The notes beneath the pieces were generated by a model, which ran no database searches, was not told where the DNA came from, and saw only the letters and a program-made list of their open reading frames with translations. A stretch of DNA of 64,000 nt, from positions 1,426,001-1,490,000 of the forward strand of contig PUFA01000027.1 in the NCBI GenBank assembly GCA_003508835.1, given 5' to 3'. Positions 46,860 through 58,860 of the stretch are shown in pieces. This stretch comes from Eonycteris spelaea (lineage: Eukaryota > Chordata > Mammalia > Chiroptera > Pteropodidae). The translations under genes and the position numbers were made by a program. Position 1 is the stretch's first letter. Each line of letters begins with the position of its first letter.

Positions 46860-47190
46860 TCCAAACTCAAATTTGAAGATTCAAAATTTATCCGGTCTCT
46901 CATCCTCTTGTATCCCTTTTTCTCCATATATATTCAGATTCCTTTATGAAGTGAGTATTCCTATCCTAGACCTCCATTCTGTTTTCCTATTGACTCACCT
47001 TCCTCTACATATTTTAAAGTTTCTACTCCTCCTATCTCCATGTTCAAAATCTTTTGTTGTCCTTTTCTTTCACAGCTCTCAATGTAATGTACTGGTAACA
47101 TCCTTCTTACAGTAGTTAATTCTTTATAAAATATTTTCTTTCTCTCCCAGCAGGTAAGCTCCTTCTAATTATGTTAAGGACAGGCTTTGA
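46860..47190 (+). mobile_element. possible L2 LINE fragment, sense
   Basis: A pyrimidine-rich stretch ending 'ctctcccagcaggtaagctc' and 'cttctaattatgttaaggac' faintly follows the L2 3' region around the 'ctccatgagggcaggg' segment. The assignment is weak. Confidence 0.33.
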
Positions 47191-48554
47191 GGCATTCCAG
47201 AAGGAAAATATTTTTTAAATCTGCAACTCTCGAAGTCACTCAAAGTATTCACCAAAAGTTGTGATGGGCCTTACTATCATGGTGGATTAACCTTTCTTTT
47301 TAACGATCCGCTATAATTTGTGGAGTGTCTCTTCCCAATAAAGGAGTTTTTTGGCAAATATCTGGTTTAAATAATGACTGGAAAATATTAATGTAGTTGA
47401 CTTCCTTCTCCAAATAGACTTTTGTCCAAAATTATCCAAGTTGGTTGTCCTCATACCTTAATTTTTCATATAAAGTACAAGAATCTATGTTAGCATTATA
47501 AAAATTTCATTTATGTAGTTTTGTTTTGTTTTGGAGCTTAGGCTGCTACTATATATTTTCTAAGATATCATTATAAGAATGGAGTCAGGAAAGCTGATAA
47601 AGATGTTAAAGTTTACGTTGTTAAATGCTGTTAGATGATAAAGGAAAGGCTAAAGATGTCCAAGTGCCATAAATGAGATATATTACCTTTGTGTGTGTTT
47701 ATGCATACAGGTAGATTGGCTTGTCCTAATCTGATGAAATCCATTCTAGGAAGAGGGGTTATTGTATTACTGCCCATTAGTCTTTCTCTGTTCTCATCAA
47801 AGACTCACTGGTAATGATTGTTGGCATAAGAAATCACCCAAAGCAAAAAGTCCATTCGGCAAGTGTGACTTCATCAAGGATTTACATGTATAACAACAAA
47901 ATCAGAACGTATTTCTTATTATTTACCAACATCCATTTAGCTTATTTCATCTAAGTAGTGAAAAGTGATTAAACGATTTAAAAATAGCTAGAAGTCAAAC
48001 CTCCCTTAAGAAATTTATTTTGAAATATTATAAGCATAAGTTTGATATGTTTGCTAGAAAACTGATTTTATAGTACTTATAAGTTATTGATCTTGAATGT
48101 ATTGTATATGCTACCTTCAAATATAAGTTGAGAATAAATAAAACCAGATACTTATTTCACCTGTCATCTTTGAGTAATTTCTTCCCTCATATCTGATGGA
48201 AAAATAATTAATCTGCATCTTTCTTCTAAATCTGTTGATAAGGGATCTAATATTCTCACAAGGTAATTTACTTAACATGATAAATTATATATGCTTCAAG
48301 TATTCCATTCACAATACATGTTCTGGGACTTCTGAAAAGATGACTTCATTTCATGTTAATATAGACTAAACTTAAAAATTTCACCAGAAGGATAGCTTAG
48401 GTTCCAAGAGTCACCCAATTCCTTCCTTTGCATCTCTATATGGGAAGATTTACCATGCTTCTACATGCAGCAGTGAAATTGCTCAGCAAACTAATCTTTA
48501 ATATCTAGGATGGATTTTATCTAGAAAAATTTTAAACTTTTCCAGCAGACTCAG

Positions 48555-48584
48555 TACAAAATGGTGTATTCCAAGGGTTAATCA
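48555..48584 (+). repeat. 30-base motif, copy 1
   Basis: Agrees with 50829-50858 at 29 of 30 bases, including 24 identical bases in a row (48561-48584). The flanking sequences differ. No repeat family was recognised. Confidence 0.9.
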
Positions 48585-48643
48585 ATAAAGTTTTAATGTT
48601 TTAATCATTCTTGAGAGGCCCATTGTGGATATAACTCCGGTAT

Positions 48644-48682
48644 ATGTGTGTGTGTGTGTGTGTGGTGTGTGTGTGTGTGTGA
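48644..48682. repeat. (GT)n microsatellite
   Basis: A GT tract with a single GG interruption near 48664. Confidence 0.92.
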
Positions 48683-49449
48683 GTAATTTATTGCTGCATC
48701 AAAAATACAAAAGATCATTATGTTGCTTTATAAGAGGTTGGATGAGAAGCAGTTCCACCAGCCTCTTGCAGAGGATGGTGGTCTCTTTGAAGGTTTGCAC
48801 ACTGAACTCCCTTCTGATATTGTTTCAATTTGTTTCTTCTCTTTGGTACCACCATGTCATTTCCACTGTAATTATGATTTACAAGTTATTTAGACTATTT
48901 TGGTTTGTGTACAATGAGGTTTTTGTAGAGTTTTGGGAGTTTGGGGGCAGGGTGTGTAATTTATTTTTTAGAATTTGTGGATGCTGATTTAAGTTGACTC
49001 TTATTGTTATCAAAATTTCTTAGGGTCACATAACTTCCTTATTGTATTCTGTATTCCTCTTCTTCAACTTGGAGTAATTGGCCATTGAGAATAAATTAAT
49101 GCAATGTTTTTAAGTTTTTTCCATCTCTTTGCATTATCCTTAGCCTTGAGTTCATCCCAACTTTTACATTTGATTTAGTCTTTAAACTATTTTGTATTTT
49201 GGGGTTAGGAGGACAGTGAATGCTGAATGATGACCCATTCTTATATTCAGGTTTACACAATTCCAACTGACCTGGACTTTCACTGACAAAAAGTACATAG
49301 CAGAAAAATTTCTAGATCTCCCAGATATTTCTTCGACCTTTACACTGACTCAGCGTGACTATCTATAATAACAGAGTTTAGGATTTTAATCAACATGGCA
49401 AAGCCAATTCCTGCTACAGATTAAATAGGATCTTTTGAGAATATAATAT

Positions 49450-49992
49450 TGTTTAGGTGGGAAAATTCATCCCTTCCCATTTTGGTTCTTATTGCTGGTA
49501 TAATAATTAAAATTACATAAGGCAGATTAACAGAAGAAAACAAGTTTTAATCCATACACACAGGAAACTCACACACGCATGAAGAATTCCAAAGAATGAG
49601 GCAAAATGAGGTATATTTGTTTTTCTAGACTAAGGTGTAATTAGGGGTCTGGGATTTCAAATGGAAGCAAGTCAATTTATAGGTAGATGAAAAGAGTTAA
49701 TGTTTAGTAAACCAAGGTTTTCTGGACCATCTAAAGACAATAGGTCAAAAAAAGGACTTTTGATAAAACAAACCTTCTCTCTGTCTACCACACCTAGGTA
49801 GTTTCAGATTAAACTGCAGTTATCAGTGGTGACAGGTCCTTTCTGGAACAGGTCTTCTAACTTAGATTCTTTTAGGTAGTTGGGAGAAAGTCAAAGGTTC
49901 TTCCTGAGCCTCCAGGCCTTACAAACAACCAGCTTAAAATAATCAATATTCCAAAGAGGCATATTTTGGGGTGGCACTTCTGCTCCCCTTCA
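49450..49992 (-). mobile_element. solo LTR, ERV1-like
   Basis: On the minus strand it starts TGAAGGGGAGCAGAAG and ends CCCACCTAAACA, giving TG...CA termini and 543 bases. ATTAAA near 49540 (minus strand) precedes a 'cttgttttcttctgttaatc' R/U5-like stretch. The flanks 49446-49449 and 49993-49996 are both ATAT, a 4-base duplication as in class I retroviral elements. No proviral genes remain, which is the usual outcome of recombination between two LTRs. The name (MER21-, MER41- or MER57-like) is uncertain. Confidence 0.78.
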
Positions 49993-49999
49993 ATATAGA

Positions 50000-51555
50000 G
50001 GCACAATTCTGTGGTTATATCTTTGGGTCACACGTGAACTTACCAGATTTGTCACTGTGGCCCTTATGAAAATCTAAAAGGCAGATCTCTGTGATGAGTT
50101 GTCTGGCTCTTGGTATATTCAAAGACAAGTTATTACTCCTTTGGAATGTTTCAGGAGACTTCTTTGCACTTTACCATAAGGTAACCACAATACGATTACA
50201 ATTTTTTTCTTTCCTTTTCGTGGCTGCCATCCTTCACTTTCTCAATACTGCAGATATAACCATTGGACTTTTATTTCTTCCCTTTTTAAGTTTGGCTTTA
50301 GAGCAGTTTCAGGGAAGGAAATTTCCTCGTGCCCAATAAGTCTTTTTCATCCAATAAGGTAAATAATGGTGATACTGTCTCCTTGACAGGCTGTGTAAAT
50401 CAACTTCAAAATATTATATTTTCATCTTAGGCATAAAGTTATGAAGCACAAAACCAGACTGCTTTTAAGGAAAAGGAACCGATTATATAATACAAAGATG
50501 TGCTTGAAAATAAGCAGCAATCATGGTAAATTATTTGTTTGCATGTTGCAATCTAATCCTTCTATCTTTCAATGAATTTAGAGAGTCTATTGACATCCAC
50601 ATAATTCACTCTGGAGATAATGTTATAACAAGCAAACCATTTTATTTTCTCTTGGTTAGCCAAGTGAACAGAATCAACCAAAAGATTTTACATGACCATG
50701 GAGACTGAGGGTAAGATTTTTTTTTTTTCAAAGATGTTTAAAATCCAAGTGTCAAGAGTGAAAACTCCATTACTTCAAGTTAGTTATTTCCCAAAGTTAA
50801 AAAGCTGGCAATGGTTGATCTAAGAATATACAAGATGGTGTATTCCAAGGGTTAATCATTTTCATCAGCATTGCTAGTTTTAGGGTGGTTAAAATAAAGG
50901 TGTCAAGTGTATTTCTTAAAAATGATTATTAAGAGACCAGTTAATTTTCTTCAATCTTATAAGAACTCTGAATTTCACAGAGACTTCCAAAAGATTCATT
51001 AAGAAATTATCTCAAATGTTATTAAACAAAGAAATTATTTATCATAAAGTCTCTAATCATTGTCAATAAATGCATTATTTTCCCTGAAAGCTTGATTGTA
51101 TGAACAGATTTAAAAATGCCATATTTTACTTCTGAAAAAGTAGTCACTCTTTTTGTATTTCTTTCTTACTTTCTAGTCAGAGTAAATATGTGGCCAATTG
51201 AATTCAAATAGTCAAAAATAATTAAATGTCATATAAACAAAACATAAGTAAAGTTTAGTACATATATTGGGGACATGGAGGGTTTATCAGTGGAACATTT
51301 TTAAAGGCTATTAAAAATGCAGATTTTAAAACTGATAGGAACAAAGGGAAGACTTTCTTTGCTAAGTTTAAATGAGTTTCTGTACTGTGAAAGCCAATAT
51401 AACAGAATAATTTTAAGGTCAAACATCATTTAGTTATGTTAATGTGGGATTCAGACTTTCCATTTCCTTCCTGCTTCTGTAGTTGTGTAAACTGTTCATG
51501 GTGGTTAAAACCTTTTGAATCAATAGTTAAAAAGCATTTATTTTTCATTTGCATA
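50000..51555. other. unassigned sequence
   Basis: No recognised gene. The frames 50091-50339 and 50523-50708 have no domains. Confidence 0.35.
50829..50858 (+). repeat. 30-base motif, copy 2
   Basis: Partner of 48555-48584, with a single mismatch at the sixth base and the same orientation, about 2.27 kb away. Confidence 0.9.
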
Positions 51556-51559
51556 TCTA

Positions 51560-52330
51560 TTCATGTGTTCCCTCATTCATTCAACATATACTTATTGAGC
51601 ATAAGCCACATACTGTGCAGTGTATTAGACACTGGAAATATAAAGGGAAATAAGACACAAAGCTTGCCTTCCCATAGCTCATAGAGTCACAGAAAAAAAA
51701 TGTGGCATGTTAATAGTATAATAAAAGCAATTATGGAAGTATGTATATAAATCAGCAATCTTGCTGATTTGGTCTATATAGAAAGACCAGGGAGTAGTTC
51801 GCAGAGGAGGCAATAGCAGAGCTGAGCTTTCAAGCATCATTAAAAAAAAACTGACGGCCAGCTGGGCCTCGAAGGACTTAAAAGAATTTGACAGACAAAA
51901 AATGCAAGAATGCCTAGTATCCAAAAATACACAGAAACATGGAAATAAATGATTTTATTCAGAGAGAGAAGAAAAAAGAAATAAGAAAACAGTGGTGAGA
52001 ATAGAACCTTAGGAAACACCAGTATTTTGGGGAAGAGGACCCCATGACGCAGATGGAGAAAGAGAAGTCAAAGATGTAGAAGGAAACCCGGATAGGCTGT
52101 GTTTCCCAGTTCAACGGAAGAAAAACATTTACAAAGAAATAGGCCACCTATCAATGCTGAGGAAATAGCAAGTAAGAGATAAAAGCTTAAATTTGTATAT
52201 AGCAATTAGAAGATCAGTGGTGCTTTACCTGCTACCAGTTTCAGGAGAATGAAAGAAGGTAGAAATGCTAATTACATTTTCTGGGCTTGAGGAAAAGTGA
52301 AGATGAAGATAAAACTTTGATCAGAAAGTT
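51560..52330 (-). mobile_element. L2-like LINE, antisense
   Basis: 'ctcattcattcaacatatac', 'ttattgagcataagccacat' and 'gtgtattagacactggaaat' are the antisense L2 3' end. Farther on, 'gaatagaaccttaggaaaca' and 'ccagtattttggggaagagg' fit sequence usually seen beyond that end. The minus-strand frames 51679-51924 and 51959-52147 lie in it and are not genes. Confidence 0.58.
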
Positions 52331-54495
52331 CATATTCTACTTAGTGACATAAATGAAAGAGCATTTATCATATCAATTAGTCCTGTGCTACTATAGATTT
52401 AGCACTATGTGTTTACAATTAAGGAAAGGATAAGTCTGGATGGAGGCTGGAAGAGGATTAAAGAAAGAAATCAAACATGAGTCTTTCTACAGATAAGGGA
52501 CCACGAGGCCAGGAGAAGTGGTATATGGAAACCCACAGGACACTATGGAAATTTTATAGAGGAGCAAAGGTATAAACCTGAGTGTCACAAAGCTATAAGA
52601 GAGTATATATGCAATCTTTAAAATAAAAGCACTTTGAGATTACTTATTCAGAGTGACATTCCGTCACCTCTAAACTGGACAATTTTTCTGAAGCAGGGCA
52701 GATCCATGAAAGCTGAAACAACTGACATAACAGGAGGGAGAAAATGGGGGAAACGATGATGCTAAGGGCATTTAGATACATTCGAGTATTTAATATTCTG
52801 TGAAATACACCTTACTTATTGACTTAAAATCAAAAAATTAAATATATTCAATAAATGTCATCATATAATATTATTTGTGACTATGTCATGCAGGCAATTT
52901 TCTTTTCTAGATATGAGCAGAGCATTTTTCCTAATAAGATAGACGATGTCATTAAGAAAACCATTGTATTCTAACTTTTTTGCTTATTACATCCCCGTGC
53001 GGCCCCTGCATTATTTGACTTACTCAAAAGAAATAAGTGTGTTCTTAGAAATTATTTTCCATTATTTAAAACTCCCAACAAAATTATACATTTATCTATT
53101 GTAAGGCAACACAAGCTACTGTCAAACAAGTCTGGTTTGTTGGATTAAAAAGATCTTTTAAAACACAAGTTCATGGAAAGAGAAAATAATGGGGAAAAGG
53201 TGAAAAGATTGGGAAAACAGCATTAGGTGCTATTTAAAATTCATGCTGACAAAAATGAATCAATACCTTGACAGATTCAAAGTTCAGAGCAACAGGAGGG
53301 GTGATTTAAGTTATATCTATCTAGAATTAAGACATGTGGCAATTTAGTATTTGTGTTCCCAATAAAGGTCAATAAAATTCCTTTTCCGAATTGAAAAGCA
53401 GGATAAGGAAAAATATCTTAAATAAACTATAGTCTCAGGCTCATATTTCCAAGAAATAGGAAATGATAACAATTAAAATTTGTTAAAATCGAATGAAATA
53501 TCATGTTAAATGGGGGAAAATGCACTAGCTCAAGATTCAACCAGTTTCTTTCTCTAAATCTTTACACAGAAACAAAATAAGGTAGGCTGAAATACTTTGA
53601 AAAGGTCATAGATTACATTGCTCAAAGTATGTATTTCTTAAATTGTTGTTATTCCTTGTTCTTCCATAGCAAGCAGGACAAGAAGATACAAATATAAAGA
53701 TATATTAATACATTCTAACAATTATCAGTGCAAGTAACTAATAAATATCTGTTTTTGGACAAAAGTGACTCTGATTATACATCAAAGATAACAAAATATT
53801 TAGATCCAAAAGGGGGTCACTCAATCATTTGTATTCAACCCTATAATCAAGAATGAGTATTTGATACACAAAAACAACTTTATAGGAGGTGAATTTGGTT
53901 TGCTCTTCTTTTCTTCCTTTAACATAGTCTGCAAGTTATGTCAGCCACCACTGGAGTGGCATAAGAAGCTGTACATCAAGTTCAAATACAAATGAAAAAA
54001 ATTAGCCAATCAGAAATATATGTTGACTACTCCAATTCCACTTTTAATATTATACATTGTCTTCCCTTTCTTTCCATATTATTTTGTCTTTCACCATGAC
54101 TCCAACTCTTCATCTACTTTCTATAAAAAGATGAGATAATTTAAAACTGTTTCCCTTAACTGCAAAGGTACATTCCTAAGATTTATTGTATTGGTTCCTT
54201 GCCCATGGACAATGGGTGCCTCAATCCATAGGGAGTTCTTGAGGCATCAAGGATCTGATCTGTCATCAGATGGAAAACACAGTCCGCAGAAAAGATTGAA
54301 GAGCTTCAAAAATTATAAATACATGATTAAAATAAATAAGATTTCTTGCCTTCTCATATTAAAAAGAAAAGTATACATTACTATGCAGTTCAAAATTAAT
54401 GCAGATGCAATATATGACAATAACTTTAAAAATATGAGTTCCAAAAATGAAAATGTGTTTTTTGCAGGGTTCTTATATTTTATATGAAGTAGTAC
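52331..54495. other. unassigned sequence
   Basis: About 2.2 kb without a supportable gene. The first few hundred bases may be eroded L2. The plus-strand frame 54191-54487 has no domain. Confidence 0.35.
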
Positions 54496-54499
54496 AAAA

Positions 54500-55691
54500 T
54501 TAATCTCAAGTAGGCAATGATTAAGAAAATATATTGTAACTCCTAAGGCAACCACTAGAAGAATAACCTAAGGATAATAGCTATAAAAGCTAAGAGGAAC
54601 ATAGGAAAAGAATAATAATAATAAAGATAGGAGACCGAAAACAAACAGCAAGTGGTCTGCCTCAACCCAACCATATCAATAATTACATTAAAGGTGAAGA
54701 TTCTAGGATTAGATAAAGTAGCAAAACCCATCATATGCAGTCTGCAAGAAATATACTTCAAATAAAAAGTCACATATGGATAAAAATAAAAGGATGGAAA
54801 AAAGATGATCAAAGCAATTACTATATATAAGAATGCTGGAGTGGTTATATTAATATCAGGAACAAAAATTCAAGTTAGGAGATATATTTTACAATGAGAA
54901 AGGATTAATTGTTCATTAAGGCAAAACAATTATAAATATATATGCATCAACTAAGAGAGTTTCAAAATTCATGAAACAAAAACTGACAAAAGTAAAGAGA
55001 GAAATAGGCAAATCCACAATCACAGAAATAATCTCAAGGGAAACAATAAAAACATTTTAAACTTAATCAAAATAAAATAACGTCAAAATTGGTAAAATAC
55101 AGCTAATGCAGAACTTAGAAATGTACAGCTTTCATACTTACATTAGGAAAGCAGGAAGGTTTAAGATCAATTATTTAAATTACATAATGAAGAGCTAGGA
55201 AAAAAGTAAGCAAAAAAGTAAGTAAAAAACAGGAAATAAATGTAAGAACAAAAATCAGGTAGAAAACAGAAATAATGGGAAAATTAACAAAGCTAAAAAT
55301 TAATTCTTTTATTCATTGAAATTGATGGTTAGACTGGTTAGACTGATTTTAGAAGAGAGAAAACAATCACAACTGACTGATATCAGAAGTGAAAGAGGAG
55401 ATCCTGCAGATACTATATGGATAAGAAGAAATTTTTATAAACAATTTCATGTCGATGCATTTGATGATATATTTAAAACGGACAAATTTTTTGAAAGATA
55501 TCACTTACCAAAACTCACTCAAGAAGGAATAGCCAAAAATATTCTCAACAAAATATTGGAGATAGTCGTTGCTATCTGGGTATGCAAAAATTTCTTAATC
55601 CTGAAATAGAAAGCAAAACACATGGGGGAAAAAAACCCTGATAAATTGAACTTAATTAACATGAAAACTTTTATTCATCAGAAGACATCGT
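54500..55691 (+). mobile_element. L1M ORF2, 5' part and fused distal part, disrupted copy
   Basis: 'tatgcagtctgcaagaaata', 'ataaaaggatggaaaaaaga', 'ggagtggttatattaatatc' and 'aaatatatatgcatcaacta' follow the L1 endonuclease part. The 'gaaagatatcacttaccaaa' part near 55495 then jumps at about 55560 to the far end of ORF2 ('gttgctatctgggtatgcaa'), so the reverse transcriptase core is missing. A solo LTR interrupts it after 55691. Confidence 0.82.
55316..55609 (+). pseudogene. L1 ORF2 protein fragment, 97 residues
   Basis: The only multi-residue L1 protein segment in the window that is still open. The middle, with KFFERYHLPKLTQEGI, corresponds to the DKFLERYNLPRL-like segment that precedes the L1 reverse transcriptase domain. 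Downstream the frame switches to the distal ORF2 phrase VAIWVCKNFLI. It has no catalytic motif and lies inside a broken L1, so it is a non-functional remnant rather than a gene. Confidence 0.8.
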
Positions 55692-56252
55692 TGGGGCCCA
55701 CAACAGGCAGCCCCCAAATATCTCACAAGGTCAAACTGATTATTTTGAATTAAAGTTACTGACAAGCAGCCAAGGACAAAAGGGCACCCTGATTCTCTCT
55801 TGTCTCCTTGGATACAGGAAAAAATCGCCCACATGAAAGGTATCCTCCCCATACCTGGAAGACATCCCTTATCAGTAAACAACTCAGAGCCGAAAAGTCT
55901 GTATAATCAAATTTTATTGGCTCTTTTCTAATGTATTCTGTTTAGATCCCTCACTAACAAATATTCAAACCTTGGTTGAATTCCTTTCTAATGAGCACTG
56001 ACTTGCTCTGTACTGTCAATTTCTCACAAATATATTGGTTTTTTGTCTAAAAGTGTAAAAGGTGCCTGGTTTGATTATTTTGTCGAGCCTCATTTCTATT
56101 ATCTGAGCATCATATTATGTTCTCCCGTGCACATGCATTAAATTGCTTTTTCTCCTGGTAATCTAGTCTTGTGTCAATTTTATTGTTTTATTATTAGTTC
56201 AGCTGTAATAACTAAAGAAAGGCAAAGAGGGGAATTCTCCCCTTCCCTGACA
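55692..56252 (+). mobile_element. solo LTR, ERV1-like, inside L1
   Basis: Starts TGGGGCCCACAACAGGCAGC and ends 'ccccttccctgaca', about 561 bases. ATTAAA at 56137-56142 is followed by an R/U5-like 'tctagtcttgtgtcaatt' stretch, as in class I (MER41-like) LTRs. L1 sequence continues on both sides. No clear 4-base duplication survives (TCGT against ACAC), so the boundaries may be a few bases off. No proviral genes. The minus-strand frames 55652-55882 and 56180-56446 are spurious. Confidence 0.72.
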
Positions 56253-56403
56253 ACACTACTATAAAATTGAACAGTAAGCCACAGACTGGGAGAAGACACA
56301 TGCACAAGCTTACCTGGCAGTGGAGTTATATCTAGAGTATATGAAGAATTCTTGCAACTTAACAATAAGAAGACTAACAACTTAATTAAAAAACAGACAA
56401 AAG
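56253..56403 (+). mobile_element. L1M ORF2 end, middle piece of disrupted copy
   Basis: 'agtaagccacagactgggag' and 'ttaattaaaaaacagacaaa' continue the L1 interrupted at 55691. The piece ends at the target site of the next insertion. Confidence 0.75.
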
Positions 56404-56542
56404 TCAAATGTGTGATGACAAAGAAATCGATGGGTGATGAAAACATAATGCAATATATGTATGACTTACTGTTGAATTGTATACTTGAAACTTACTGGAT
56501 TTTGTTAACCAATGTCACCATAATAATGATAATAATAATAAT
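56404..56542 (+). mobile_element. short 5'-truncated L1 with target-site duplication
   Basis: About 139 bases of an L1 3' end ('gttgaattgtatacttgaaa', 'tttgttaaccaatgtcacc') with an AAT-repeat tail at about 56519-56543. It is flanked by 56392-56403 and 56543-56554 (AACAGACAAAAG against AACAGGCAAAAG), agreeing at 11 of 12 bases. It belongs to the same type as the tails at 2884-3657. Confidence 0.88.
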
Positions 56543-56554
56543 AACAGGCAAAAG

Positions 56555-57290
56555 GACAAACTCTTTACAAGGAAAGATGGACAAAAGTTGCTATAACATT
56601 AGTCATTAGGAAAATGCCAGTTCAAGGCACAGTAAAATATCATTACTAGGACTAAAATTTAAAAGGCTGACAACCTTAAACGTGAAGAGTTAGTATGTGA
56701 ATTCAAGTGTGACAATCCTAAGAATGTGAAGATGCTGTGTTGCTAGTGGGTGTGTAAAATGATAAAAACCATTTTGGAGAACTGTTTGGCAATTCCACTC
56801 CTACCATTTTCCCAAGAGAAATAAAAACACACCCTTATAAAGTCTGCATTATTCATAATAGCCAAACATTGGAAAAATGTAAATGTTAATCAACAAGGAA
56901 GTGGATAAATAAATTGTGAAATATTCATATGATGGAATACTACTTGGTAATAAAAAAGAAAGGACGACTGGATACACATTCTCTCACAGATGTTATATTA
57001 CGTGAAAGAGGCTGGACACAAAAGATCATACATTGGATGGTTTCATTTCATGAAGTTCGGAAAGAGGCAAAGTAAACTAGAGGAAAAATACCAGAAAATT
57101 GGTATCTATAGGGAGGATGTAATTGTGTTGAAAAGTCTATGAAGGAATATTTTAGGATGATGGAAATATTTTCATCTTGACAGGGTCATGAAATACATGG
57201 CTGAATAGATTTACCAAAATTAATTTTATTACACTCTAAAGTTAACCTGTGCATTTTATGATATATAAATTTTACCTTAAAAAAACCTGA
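56555..57290 (+). mobile_element. L1M 3' end, last piece of disrupted copy
   Basis: 'cattagtcattaggaaaatg' resumes exactly where 56403 stopped. Then come 'gaactgtttggcaattccac', 'ataatagccaaacattggaa', 'gatggaatactacttggtaa' and the end 'ctgtgcattttatgatatat'. Together the pieces span most of an ancient L1. Confidence 0.85.
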
Positions 57291-57635
57291 AAACAAAAAT
57301 TAAATAAACAAAGAAATAGAAGAGTATGTCGTACTGTGAAGACAATAAACGTGTACCTATCAGATAAATGGGGGGAAAAACTTCCATAATTTTGTGCAAA
57401 TAGGTGTCTGTAGCTTAACATAAAACATCCAGTGACCACATCAACCATGAATTCAAAGACAGAAGTGAAAAGGATACGATTCAAAACACTCTTTGAATTG
57501 ATTTTGTGGATATGAAGAGACTTTGAATAAAACTATTTTATGAAATAGCAGAAAAAAATCTTGACAAGTACCTATGTACATTCATTCACCTGTGCTTTCT
57601 TAAATAAAGAAACAATTCAGACCTTTCTAGGAGTA
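57291..57635. other. unassigned sequence
   Basis: AT-rich spacer. The minus-strand frame 57272-57484 has no domain. Confidence 0.3.
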
Positions 57636-57639
57636 GGGC

Positions 57640-58860
57640 CAGGTGTTTGAATTATTCAATTATGAGAAGTTAACCTTTAGTATTCATTTTCCTAACAATC
57701 TACTTTTAGGGGCATGTCCCCTAGTGAGAAATTGGAAGAGTGAGAAGTTTTGCTCTTAGGCGTTCAGTCCTGTCTTCTCCAATCATGCTGGCACTATAGA
57801 CCTTCTACCTGTAGTAGATCTACAGTGGAAAAGGGATCCACAGATTATCCCAACTTATTCTTCATAGGCTCATTCCCTTCCCCCCGTTCTGGTCCAGTCT
57901 CTCTCCCTGCTAGCCAGCAGTGACATTCCAGCATGTTTCACATTTAAGTCCCAGTGGCTTACAGACTGATCAGAGAAGGCTGTGGATCAAGAGGTGTGCA
58001 TTGCCCCAGAAGTCAGTCTATCTGAGCTGAGGAAAGTGTGCCTTGCTGCCCTAGCTTGAGGCTTCCAAAGGGGCCTTCCCTATAGGCATGCTTTTTCTCA
58101 CACTCTCTACCTCTTCAAGGGCAATTTTCTATTTAGCATTAGTCTGCTTCATATGTAACTACCTAAAACTCTCTGTTACCCCTGGGGAACTGCTCTTGCC
58201 ACCCTCCCACCACAATGCTGCTGCATCTAACCAAAAGCGAGACCTGTGCTTATAGGAGGTCTGTCTCTGCCTGGCAGAGGCAGAAGGATGTCCAAGGTGG
58301 GATGCTTTCCAGATTCTCTTGCTTAGGAAGCATTTGATGATTACTGTGCTGTCCTTGGTGGACTCCCTCTCAAGCAGTATGGCAAATATTAAAGGCTCTT
58401 CCTCTTCCCTTACGGGAGGACACAAGACAATCCCTTCACCAGGAACTGAGAGAAATTAATTCATGTATATTCATATCCACACGTCTTCCTTCAGCTTTAG
58501 CTCTCCCTGACTCTAAGCCAGCATGTTTTGAAGAAGCTTCTGCATTTATTTCTAAAGTGCTGCCTTTAGCAGGGCAGCATCTAGCCGTTCCTGTAAAAGT
58601 ATTCAAATCTACCGCCCTATAACACTGGAGAGTCCGGTACCCAGGACTTTTTAAAACAGAATCCCTCACTATGCCTTAAAATGTCCCTTGCCGTGCCCTC
58701 TCTCTGCCTTTTTTCCTGGGAGGGTGGGTACAGCAGCCGCTCCCCTTCGGCCCTACCCATCTCAGGCCACAGGTCTGTTTTGCAACTGAGTGAAACTGAC
58801 TGCTCCATGATGTGTGAACCCTTGGCCTTGCAAGCTGAACAAACTGATCTGAGGTGATAA
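57640..58860. other. GC-richer unidentified block
   Basis: Clearly richer in G and C than its surroundings (for example the 58680-58800 part) and free of simple repeats. Three minus-strand frames of 63-88 residues (58159-58425, 58436-58669, 58617-58808) sit in different frames with no shared domain. It could be unrecognised L1 5' or retroviral internal DNA, or unique sequence with a regulatory role. I cannot decide. Confidence 0.4.

Larger units (their letters stand above)
47200..49445. other. repeat-poor unassigned sequence
   Basis: About 2.2 kb with few recognisable repeats apart from the GT tract and the shared 30-base motif listed separately. The plus-strand frame 48625-48987 starts in the GT tract (hence its VCVCV run) and is not a gene. 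Confidence 0.35.

Noticed and set aside
48625..48987. 120-residue plus-strand open frame
   Set aside because: Begins in the GT microsatellite and has no domain.
55316..55609. Host gene encoding a 97-residue protein
   Set aside because: The middle matches the L1 ORF2 segment before the reverse transcriptase domain and the frame is a deletion fusion.
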